DNA from: Scatolibacter rhodanostii
Lineage (GTDB): Bacteria > Bacillota > Clostridia > Oscillospirales > Acutalibacteraceae
Assembly: GCF_900197595.1 (NCBI RefSeq)
Contig: NZ_FZLO01000001.1
Span: 186,001-250,000, forward strand
DNA: 64,000 bases
Direction of reading: 5' to 3'
The notes beneath the pieces were generated by a model, which saw only the letters and a list, made by a program, of their open reading frames with translations, was not told the origin of the DNA and made no database searches. Position 1 is the stretch's first letter; each line of letters starts with the position of its first letter. Position numbers and translations under genes: made by a program. Shown here one piece after another: positions 53,927-61,728 of this stretch.

Positions 53927-54909
53927 ACATAAAGACTTATTACTGCAACAGCACAAAAATCCTAAAGCTTCTCAGACGGTATGACGATTATGCCGATAAT
54001 CGAGTGCATCGTGCGATTGTGGGAAAAAACTTTGGAGAAAAGATTCTTACAGAATTTCGTATTTCAAATAATTTGAGCAACTTTGATTGTGATGTTGCCG
54101 ATGCGGTTTATACGATTTATAAGAATCACGATACAACCTTTACACCGGGTCAAGTTTTGCGTGTATTGTCCGGTGACGAGAAACAGACTATCGTCAAGGG
54201 ATATAACCAACAACACATTATTGACTCTATTGAGTGGCTGAGAAAAACAGAGATTGAGATTGGCTGCGAAGCGGAAATGGATAAAAGAGAGATTCCCCTT
54301 AGATACATTGAACGTGCACCTTTTCTTGTGGCTGAAAAGGTAAGCCCTGCTCCTCGATATGCTATACGCGCAAATTCACCCGATTCAAATTCATCAAAAA
54401 AGGAGGAATATGCCGACTTATTCATGCCTCTTTATGGCTATGCTGAGCGATTGCACCAATTCAACTCTTTTCCACAACAATTGCTCTATGACACAACACT
54501 TTCCCCAGAATTTCGCCTATCGAATACGCTTGAAAACATTCAAATCAAGCGATTCTTAATTCGGCGGCTGGAACCTCTTCGGAATTTGGCAAAGCAAGAT
54601 ACGGATGAGGAAATAGAGCGTGTAGGATACATAGATTCTGAAAACAAATACAGACTTATCGTTTATGAGCGGGCTTCAAAAAACGCCGGTGGAGGCATTG
54701 CCGGTTTGTTATCTGATATTGGCATCTATCGCTCCGATTTTAAGTCAGACGATTCATGGAAGCATAAGAGGCATAGCGTACATCGCAGTGTGACAAAGAT
54801 TTTAGACTACTACAAGCACATCGGTTATATTCAGGATTATGAAGTTATTAAAAAGGGGAAAATCATTTATGGTGTGAATATTTTGGGTAAAGTAAAATAT
54901 CCTAAATAA
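53923..54909 (+). CDS. Putative replication initiator, 328 residues
   Basis: The gene overlaps the helicase stop by four bases. The protein is basic and mostly helical, with winged-helix-like segments near both ends (for example DSWKHKRHSVHRSVTKILDY at about residues 274-293). No catalytic motif is seen. Position beside a DnaB-like helicase and near repeated-word modules suggests it binds those words. I do not recognise the family with certainty. Confidence 0.5.
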   Translation: MNIKTYYCNSTKILKLLRRYDDYADNRVHRAIVGKNFGEKILTEFRISNNLSNFDCDVADAVYTIYKNHDTTFTPGQVLRVLSGDEKQTIVKGYNQQHIIDSIEWLRKTEIEIGCEAEMDKREIPLRYIERAPFLVAEKVSPAPRYAIRANSPDSNSSKKEEYADLFMPLYGYAERLHQFNSFPQQLLYDTTLSPEFRLSNTLENIQIKRFLIRRLEPLRNLAKQDTDEEIERVGYIDSENKYRLIVYERASKNAGGGIAGLLSDIGIYRSDFKSDDSWKHKRHSVHRSVTKILDYYKHIGYIQDYEVIKKGKIIYGVNILGKVKYPK

Positions 54910-54949
54910 AATCAATGGCTGAATCGAATTATATCTTGACGAATAAAAA

Positions 54950-54990
54950 GCAGGGAAGATTGGAGAAAACTCCGTTCTTCCCTGCCTTTT
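54950..54990 (+). terminator. Terminator of the replication operon
   Basis: GCAGGGAAGA..GGAG and CTCC.TTCTTCCCTGC form a long stem followed by TTTTT. Confidence 0.75.
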
Positions 54991-55170
54991 TATGATGTAT
55001 GATTGCATTTGTTTGGATTTAAAGTACTTCTGTAAAAATATCATAATGCCATGATAGTAACTTTTGTTTTAAATTACAGTTTTCTTATTATTTTCTGCCA
55101 TACAAAGCATTCTTTAGTTCCTGTAATTTTTTATCATATAATTTGTGAAGAGGGGATAGCATCATGCGTT

Positions 55171-55377
55171 TTAAGGGTTAAAACGATACCAGTCGAAAAA
55201 CTCTTTAAGGGCAAGCTGATTTTCGCTGTACATAAAACTGATGTGGACATCAACATTTACCGGTTTGAATGCCGGTATTTTAGAAAGATGTACTCTGAAT
55301 TCATTTATCTTTGTAAGGGGTATTGCATATTCTTTTCCAGCGTACTTTAACATTACAGTATCATTTGCATTGTTCAT
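55171..55377 (-). CDS. Small conserved protein (copy 2), 68 residues
   Basis: The start ATG 55377 follows AAAGGAG. Homologous to 20215-20424, with the shared core EFRVHLSKIPAFKPVNVDVH. It lies between the replication operon and hairpin array copy 2, the same side of the array as in copy 1. Unknown function. Confidence 0.65.
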   Translation of the reverse strand: MNNANDTVMLKYAGKEYAIPLTKINEFRVHLSKIPAFKPVNVDVHISFMYSENQLALKEFFDWYRFNP

Positions 55378-55449
55378 GATAGGCTGCTCCTTTCTGTTTT
55401 GAATTTGATTCAATCATTTCTGCGATCATTTACAGAAATATTCTTCTGT

Positions 55450-55800
55450 TTCTCTCGCAAATGCGCTAACGCATTTGATGTACTTGTCTATTCAACATTT
55501 TGTTTCAAAATGTGCTTCTTCTCTTTGAGTGGCTTGCCACGATTAGGGCAAACTTTTCAGGTGTCCGGTGGACATCTGAAAAGCAAGGAGCGTTAGCTCC
55601 GCAGTAAGGGCTTTGGCAGTGCGTTAGCACGGACAAAGTGGCTGCGTAAGCAGACAGTTGTGTCGGCTATGCCGACCACACAGAGCGAAGCGGTGTGTGC
55701 CACGACCCCTTATGCCCTTTTTCGTTTTTGCCATGTTTTTTCAATAATTGGCTAAAACGGGTTTTCTCTTCGCACATCGTGTGAGCGTAAGCGAGGACTG
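55450..55800. ncRNA. Array of consecutive hairpins (copy 2)
   Basis: It shows the same order of stem-loops as 20960-21310. Informative differences: CAAATGCG-CTAA-CGCATTTG keeps the stem with a new loop. GTATTTT/AAAATAC of copy 1 is ACATTTTG/CAAAATGT here, with both strands changed. Loops GTAA and ATCA become GTTA. Near the end a stem CACAC..GCGAAGC..GTGTG is seen that is poor in copy 1. Pairing rather than sequence is conserved in places. No coding frame spans it. Confidence 0.5.
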
Positions 55801-56540
55801 GTGCGGTTTTTCGGCTCTTTTTAGTGTTGCAAACGCTGTTGCAATTTCATCAAAATTGCGTGATTTTTTTGTTGCAAGTTGCAACAGTTGCAACAACGCT
55901 CAGTGGTACCAAGGGTTTGCGAGCTATTTTTGTTGCATCTTTGTAGCCCCCTTTGGCACACTGTTGCATTTGTTGCACTTCTGTTTTTTAGGCTCTTTTC
56001 GAGGAGTATTTTTTATGATTTTTATCCGTGTTTGAATCGTATTTTCGTATCGTTTTTGAAACATTTTTATTCGATTATGAAATAAATATTGATTTGTTCA
56101 AAACACCTATTTGTCATCTTAAAAGAATGTTTATTCGATTTTTTGAACTGGTTTGGAATGACATTTTTTTATGTGTTCGAATTGTAATTCCGTTTCGGAT
56201 TTTGTCGAAATGAAATGTCAAATCATTTGTTTTTTCGGCTGTTTGAACGGTCTTTCTTTGGTCAATATTTGGATATTATTGTCCTTTTTTGTTTCAAATT
56301 TGACCGTCAAATGACCGTTGTTTGACCGTCCTGTTTTTGTGTGTTTTTTAGGGTTATATTTTGGTCTTATATGTTACCGTTTTTGGACATTGAAATCATG
56401 TTGGTCAATTTATTGCAAAATATGATATTGAAATTGACCGCTATTTGGTCGTGTTTTGTCTGTTAATTGACCAAATATCTTTTTGACCGTTTGTTTGAAA
56501 GCAGTTTTTTTTCAGTGTCGTGTATTTAATTAGGCTCGCA
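55801..56540. repeat. GTTGCAAC and TTTGACCG word-repeat modules
   Basis: At 55840-55990 the repeated word is GTTGCAAC, followed by GGTACCAAGGGTTTGCGAGC and GCCCCCTTTGGCACACTG. At 56230-56500 the repeated word is TTTGACCG (with TTGGTCAA), about nine copies on both strands. Between them is AT-rich DNA with ATTCG words. The region lies downstream of the hairpin array as in copy 1. Probable protein-binding sites of a replication or transfer origin. Confidence 0.5.
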
Positions 56541-56543
56541 CGT

Positions 56544-56582
56544 CAGAATGTAAAATGCCGCCCTTTGGCTTTTTGCATTCTG
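56544..56582. other. Long hairpin
   Basis: CAGAATG-t-AAAA-t-GCC pairs with GGC-t-TTTT-g-CATTCTG. It stands alone between the TTTGACCG words and the small-ORF module. Confidence 0.45.
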
Positions 56583-56758
56583 AAAGTTTAGAGACTGTCA
56601 TTTGCGTCAAACAAACGGTTCGGTCTTTGTTTAAAAAATATATAAACGTACTTTTTCAGTCTGTTTGAAAAGCTTTTCTTGCTGTTATTTTTGAACACAC
56701 ATTCGTTTCGACAGCTTTCTATTTGATGATATATGCGTAAATAAAAAAGACCAGCAAA

Positions 56759-56884
56759 CTATTTGTTTGCTGGTCTGGGTGGGTCTGGTAGGTTATCTAG
56801 GTCTATTTTGTCTGCATACTTTTCTATGAGATAAGCGAAAAGGTCAGCCAATCTATCCATGTCATCATTGATATTGTCATCCAT
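56759..56884 (-). CDS. Small acidic protein ending inside its own terminator (intact copy), 41 residues
   Basis: The frame runs from ATG 56884 (GGGGTGGGG upstream) to TAG 56759. It encodes MDDNINDDMDRLADLFAYLI followed by EKYADKIDLDN and the end LPDPPRPANK. The stop lies in the loop of GACCAGCAAAC-TATTT-GTTTGCTGGTC (56749-56775), which is followed by a T run on the minus strand. Two damaged copies at 22009-22150 and 23780-23893 keep the C-terminal codons and the hairpin. Function unknown. Small acidic proteins like this may be regulators or antitoxin-like. Confidence 0.6.
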   Translation of the reverse strand: MDDNINDDMDRLADLFAYLIEKYADKIDLDNLPDPPRPANK

Positions 56885-57038
56885 CTAGCCCCACCCCTTT
56901 CTTGTATGCTTGACAGTGGTAAGCATTAGCTGTTATAATTTATTGGAAATAACTTTTCGTTCCTAATAAATTATAACAGCTAAAATATAAAGATATAAGA
57001 GTGCTAATAGCTTAGGAACACATAGGGGAGGGTATAAA

Positions 57039-57611
57039 GTGGAATATATCGGAATGAGTGAAATACTAGACTTGATTGACCAAGAATACGATTATGGGCA
57101 GGATGAAGAAAGCATGGCTTGGTTGAAAGAAATTCCTAAAAACCATGTAGGCAAGCATTTACTTGAAAGAAAAACAGTTTTAAAATATATGAATATCTAT
57201 GCTAAAAATGTATTGCAGCTTGATACTTGGGATAACTGTACTTATTTAAAAGTTATCGGTGTTAACGGTAAAGGCACTAGCTCTCAAAAATATGAGAAAG
57301 CCGATATTCTTAAATTCCTTGCAGATGAGGCCGTAAAAAAGAAACTCTATGCTCAACAGGAACGAAAAACGCATAAGCTCAATGATACATGGAGAATTCC
57401 TAAATGTGTCCTTCCTATGTTTAGTGCGGAATGTAATTCTCAATCTGAGGAAGAAGAAATTATGCGAATAACTGGATATACGAAAAGGCAACTTGGATTA
57501 TTCAATGTTCCTGAAGAACTTCTCTATGATGAAAAAGTAAAACTTGAACGTGAAATAAAAGAGCGTATGGATGAACTCAAAGAGATTAATGAGGTTTTGA
57601 AGTATATGTAA
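57039..57611 (+). CDS. Hypothetical protein, 190 residues
   Basis: It starts at GTG 57039 after GGGGAGGG (ATG 57054 is an alternative). The protein is charged and mostly helical, with a C-terminal coiled coil (KLEREIKERMDELKEINEVL). A basic central stretch may bind nucleic acid. No family recognised. The stop is followed directly by a terminator. Confidence 0.55.
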   Translation: MEYIGMSEILDLIDQEYDYGQDEESMAWLKEIPKNHVGKHLLERKTVLKYMNIYAKNVLQLDTWDNCTYLKVIGVNGKGTSSQKYEKADILKFLADEAVKKKLYAQQERKTHKLNDTWRIPKCVLPMFSAECNSQSEEEEIMRITGYTKRQLGLFNVPEELLYDEKVKLEREIKERMDELKEINEVLKYM

Positions 57612-57651
57612 AAAAGAAGTAAATGAGATTTATTCTCACTTACTTCTTTTT
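57612..57651 (+). terminator. Terminator
   Basis: AAAAGAAGTAAATGAGA and TCTCACTTACTTCTTTT pair with one mismatch; a T-rich flank follows on the plus strand. Confidence 0.7.
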
Positions 57652-57776
57652 ATTGTGGCTTTCAGGGTATTAATCTCGTTAAGAATCTTATAAAGATTTT
57701 CTTGTTATAAACAAACTATGCAGCTAGATAGACAGGAATTTTGAAATCTGAACTATCATCAAAAAAGCAGAGCAGT

Positions 57777-58286
57777 TTATTCTTTCTTCCGTGTTAAACA
57801 AATTCCAATAATTGCTCCAATCAGAATAATCGGTGCAAATCTGACAAATAGCCATTCAAATGCGTGAAACGCTGCTCCGGCAATGGCGGTTTCAGGGTCA
57901 TGATAATTCCAACCTAAGTAAGAACTATTTAATACTATTAAGAACGCAGAAATAATTACTATAACTGTACACAATGAGATAAATAGCCAATGAAGCATTT
58001 TCCTTCTTGCAGTTTTTCTTTGCGCAAGTTGTAAATTGATAATCTCCAATTTTTCAGAAATCGCTTTTAAGTCATTTACTTTCCACTCTATCACAGTTTC
58101 TCCAAGCAGAGTATTTACCGGTGTTTCAAGTGATTCTGATAGGGAAATCAGCATATCAGAATCGGGGACAGATAATCCTTGCTCCCATTTGGAAATGGTT
58201 TGCCGAACCACATTCAGCTTGATAGCAAGTTCTTCTTGCGAAAGTCCTTTTGCTTTTCTAATTGCTTTTATGTTTTCATTTAACAT
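57777..58286 (-). CDS. XRE-family membrane-anchored regulator
   Basis: This 169-residue protein has an N-terminal helix-turn-helix (IRKAKGLSQEELAIKLNVVR, then QTISKWEQG), a short linker and two C-terminal membrane helices (about 102-122 and 143-165). The start ATG 58286 follows AAAGGTGG; the longer frame has no ribosome site. Membrane-bound XRE proteins of this kind are common in Clostridia and bacilli and may respond to envelope state. It is not clearly tied to its neighbours. Confidence 0.75.
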   Translation of the reverse strand: MLNENIKAIRKAKGLSQEELAIKLNVVRQTISKWEQGLSVPDSDMLISLSESLETPVNTLLGETVIEWKVNDLKAISEKLEIINLQLAQRKTARRKMLHWLFISLCTVIVIISAFLIVLNSSYLGWNYHDPETAIAGAAFHAFEWLFVRFAPIILIGAIIGICLTRKKE

Positions 58287-58577
58287 TAAAGATAACCACC
58301 TTTCAGTTGTTACCACAATTGTATGAAGTACCGTCCGTTGCCGCAAGCAACGTATATTAACATTCGTGTTTCATAGTCATGGTAAGCTGTTAGATAGGTT
58401 GGTGGGGAAGAACTAAAGCCTAGTAGATTGTTCTTATCATCATCTATTTATCCAATAAAAAACAAATCCTGATTTATCGAGTTTCCCTTAATTTGCCGTG
58501 ATTAGCTTGTCCATTATAAAAATGATGCGCAACTTAAAAGGTATCTTTATTGTTCTGTAAAAAAATATTTTTCGTCG

Positions 58578-58806
58578 TCACTTATACTGAATAACGTTTA
58601 AGTTTGAGAGCACTTCTCCGACACTTACTTCCAAAGATACAGGAGATGTATTTGTTTGAGATATTGCAATCCAGATACGCCTTTATTTATTTTAACAAAA
58701 ACACCATATGCCTTAACTCCAATAATAACACCTTTACATATATCACCGACGATAATTTTTGAGCTCTCAAAATTATCGAGTATATCCACGCTCTTTAAAA
58801 CAGGTT
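58578..58806 (-). pseudogene. S1 RNA-binding domain fragment, frameshifted
   Basis: The minus strand encodes VGDICKGVIIGVKAYGVFVK and INKGVSGL, a good first half of an S1 domain. The frame then breaks; in the next phase SPVSLEVSVGEVLSNLNVIQ follows, consistent with the second half of an S1-like domain. There is no start codon with a ribosome site. A relic of a displaced gene. Confidence 0.45.
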
Positions 58807-58939
58807 TGAAAATTTGTTTATGCTAGGTAGTGAGCAGATATCACCTCTAACATGTGTTCAGTTAACAGATACCCGATTTTACTGTATTGCGATTCGCACT
58901 TGCTTAGTAGTAAACTTATTCCTTAATATAATATTTTGC

Positions 58940-59251
58940 TTATTCTTCAGTGTGATTAATGAGACTATATTTTTCGATAGCTGATTTGTATAGTAGTTCA
59001 CTCTCATCAACGAATCTGCGTCTATTTGCAGTAAGATCTTCAAATTTCTTATAAATATTGCTGTATATGATTTGGTGTGAGGGATTTGCCATCATATCTT
59101 TATCATAGACATCCATTTCAAAATCATCACTACTTATGGCAAGCTCGAGTAGCTTATACAAATCGTCTCTATTTATCTTATCTATACTAACCCAAGTTGC
59201 TCCATCAATACTGTATTTGCCTGTACCATTATCAATTTTTAAGTATCTCAT
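58940..59251 (-). CDS. Small partner of the PHP-ATPase, 103 residues
   Basis: The gene starts at ATG 59251 inside the end of the PHP-ATPase gene (20-base overlap), with GAGGG upstream, so it is translated after it. The product is a soluble acidic protein (MRYLKIDNGTGKYSIDGATW at the start) ending in a helical region. No motif recognised. The overlap marks it as a functional partner, perhaps an accessory or immunity subunit. Confidence 0.6.
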   Translation of the reverse strand: MRYLKIDNGTGKYSIDGATWVSIDKINRDDLYKLLELAISSDDFEMDVYDKDMMANPSHQIIYSNIYKKFEDLTANRRRFVDESELLYKSAIEKYSLINHTEE

Positions 59252-61256
59252 AAGAATTTTCCCTCTCTTTATAAGCTGATGTTCCTGCTTCTAAGCAATT
59301 GAGTATTATTTGATAATTACTTATTGTTTCACCGTCTAAACTTTTCAGTTGTTTATTCGTTGGATAGCCTGAAAATATCTGATATACCACATTACCTGAT
59401 GTGACATTTTTCTTAGTATAGACTATATAGTCTGGTTTTATTGACGCACCAACAGTGTTATTGTGAGTAATAATAACAACAGGTATCGTTTTAGAAATGT
59501 GCTTTATCATTTCGTTAACGCTATTTTGTAAAAATAAATTATCAAAAGAGGATTCTGGCTCATCCAATAAAAGCATATCATATTGCATAGCATCATTAAT
59601 CGCATTTAACAAATTAAACTCTGAACGTTCACCGCCTGATACTGGGAAATTGTGTTCATTCATTATAGCGTAATCTATTTTAACAAAATATTTATAGTAC
59701 TCAGTTGGTGCAATTAAGTCTATTAGCTTTAACTCCTGTAAATAGTAATAAGGGTTTTCATATTTTAGAAACGCATCTGAAAAGGCAATCTTTTTTCCAC
59801 TATAACTTTTTAATTCACCTGCTCCTCCAAATTTTTTTGCGTGCGCTTCAATCTTAAATGAAAACATATTCTTTTCATGTATTTTTCTATCAGACTGAAT
59901 TAAGCGAGTGACTTTAAAAAAAGATAGTATTTTAGCCTTATCAAACATAATTTTATATAAGTCAATATCAGGGATTATTGTCGCAGCAGTCCTCATTTTT
60001 AGAGAATCTTTTATATTAGTAATTATATTGTTCATCCATGTTTTTTTTAAATTCCTCTCTTTTTCTGATATATATTTTTTCATGAGCTCAACTGCTAATT
60101 GTTTTAATTCTTCAACAGAAACGTACTTGTTGATAATATCTCTATACATAGTATTTTCAATTAGATTAATAACACTATCAACTAGTTTTTTTAAATTTTC
60201 CAAATCAGCCAATAGAAATAAACTCTCATTAAATAGACATGTCTTTGAAAAAATGTCCGCTTTTTCAACTTCAGATGCATTTTTCAATAATGAAACAAGA
60301 TAACTATCAATATCCTTCTTATATTTAGACAGATCAATTTCTTTTACATCATCAACAACATCTTTGAATTCTTTCAAAAAATCCTCTGATACTGAACTTT
60401 GTTTTTTACTTAATAATGCCTCGAAATTGCGCTTATCTTTATCTTGGTCAGTTTCCAGAAGTTGAAATTGCTTTACGTATTTCACATTTTCAATTTCTCG
60501 GCTTATTTCATTAAGAGTATGAGTTTTACCGGAAGACCTGTTACCGAGTATTACTGTTAATCCTGTGGAAATCTGTAAACCGTTTGGTAATACTTGAAAT
60601 AACTTATTCCCATCTTCTTTTGAAAGAGATACTTTTAACTTGTCTTGCAAGCAAATTTTTATAGCGGGCAAAGTAATTTCATCCACATCCATATATGTTT
60701 GTCTTGTAGGGAAATTTAATAAGCCATCCTTTATACGTATATCACTAAAATAAACTGGTGTTAAGCAAGTATTATCTTTTAAACAGTATTGGAATTTCTT
60801 AACACTATTAACTTCACCAGCATTAATATATTGTCTGAGTGCCTGAATTGTAGTAGCCTTCAATATTGGCTTTTTCTCATAATGCGGAATTAATAAATAA
60901 TTTGACATATTTACAAATATCTGTTTAAGCTGAGAAACGGTAATACAATCGTCAGCTGATTGTATTAATTTACTTATTTCATTGCATTTTAAATTAAAAT
61001 CAATAAGCTCATCGCTATTGGCTATTAACAGCAAATGCCCCCCCTCTAGATTTATTTCTATACCAGGTAATACCAAAATGTCCAAATTTTCTGATATATA
61101 GCGGAATTGTGAAAGGTCAAATATGTTATGATTGGTAATTGCTATACAATCTATATGAAGTAAAGTCACATATTCTTTTAATGTCTCAAAATGAAAATCA
61201 AATTGAGAGTCACTAATCGTTGGAACTGTATGCACATGTAAATCAAATTTCTTCAT
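59232..61256 (-). CDS. PHP phosphoesterase-ABC/SMC-like ATPase fusion (defence-type)
   Basis: This 674-residue protein joins a PHP metal-dependent phosphoesterase/nuclease domain to an ABC-type ATPase. PHP motifs: H7-x-H9 (DLHVHT), H43 (ITNHN), E67 (LPGIEI), H74 (GGHLLL) and H125 (LLIPHY). ATPase motifs: Walker A GNRSSGKT (238-245), a long coiled-coil insertion, signature VSGGERSE, Walker B MLLLDEPESS and the His loop VVIITHNN. The layout matches PHP-ATPase proteins linked to phage defence (TrlF-like). The ATPase would sense DNA or tRNA events and license cleavage. ATG 61256 with GGAGA was chosen over the longer frame to 61331. It is the defence cargo at the tail end of E1. Confidence 0.75.
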   Translation of the reverse strand: MKKFDLHVHTVPTISDSQFDFHFETLKEYVTLLHIDCIAITNHNIFDLSQFRYISENLDILVLPGIEINLEGGHLLLIANSDELIDFNLKCNEISKLIQSADDCITVSQLKQIFVNMSNYLLIPHYEKKPILKATTIQALRQYINAGEVNSVKKFQYCLKDNTCLTPVYFSDIRIKDGLLNFPTRQTYMDVDEITLPAIKICLQDKLKVSLSKEDGNKLFQVLPNGLQISTGLTVILGNRSSGKTHTLNEISREIENVKYVKQFQLLETDQDKDKRNFEALLSKKQSSVSEDFLKEFKDVVDDVKEIDLSKYKKDIDSYLVSLLKNASEVEKADIFSKTCLFNESLFLLADLENLKKLVDSVINLIENTMYRDIINKYVSVEELKQLAVELMKKYISEKERNLKKTWMNNIITNIKDSLKMRTAATIIPDIDLYKIMFDKAKILSFFKVTRLIQSDRKIHEKNMFSFKIEAHAKKFGGAGELKSYSGKKIAFSDAFLKYENPYYYLQELKLIDLIAPTEYYKYFVKIDYAIMNEHNFPVSGGERSEFNLLNAINDAMQYDMLLLDEPESSFDNLFLQNSVNEMIKHISKTIPVVIITHNNTVGASIKPDYIVYTKKNVTSGNVVYQIFSGYPTNKQLKSLDGETISNYQIILNCLEAGTSAYKERENSYEILKN

Positions 61257-61367
61257 AGAAAATTCTCCATTCATTTCGTTATTATGCCAATGCAAAGAAA
61301 AATTCTTATTAGTAAACCAGTACAAGTTCAAGTACTATATGTGTAAGTTCTTCTCAGTTGCTCAACT

Positions 61368-61545
61368 TCCTATTATTGCTATAATCAGTAATTCTTAACG
61401 TTATAAAGCAATTAGGATTATGATAGCATATATTTTTCCGTTTCTCAACAATTATATGTATTAAACGACTCATACAAAGTGTTTAGCGAGTATATTTTTA
61501 TGCAATTTGTCGATTTGTGTCGAACTAAATTCAAAGTTAGTGTGT
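61368..61545 (-). promoter_or_regulatory. Shared upstream module with TGTCGA boxes (E1 copy)
   Basis: Homologous to 32959-33132. It has a TATAAT box on the minus strand (61451-61456), TTTCTCAACAATT, GACTC.TA and TGTCGA-N4-TGTCGA at about 61518-61533. It precedes the PHP-ATPase gene. Confidence 0.55.
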
Positions 61546-61683
61546 TAGAAAACTTTTTACTTCTCTCAGAATTTTTAGTGTGTTATTTTCATGACCAATA
61601 AAATTGTCGGTTAAGTAATAAGGGGATGCATGATTTTATCACCATGAATATTATGAACATAATGAAGAATGAACCTTAAATAA

Positions 61684-61721
61684 AAAGATGCAGGTGAGAT
61701 TTAATTCTCACCTGCATCTTT
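61684..61721 (-). terminator. Terminator after the rlmD fusion
   Basis: AAAGATGCAGGTGAGA and TCTCACCTGCATCTTT form a 16-bp stem, with T residues following on the minus strand. The outer stem matches 33222-33255. Confidence 0.8.
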
Positions 61722-61728
61722 TTATAAG

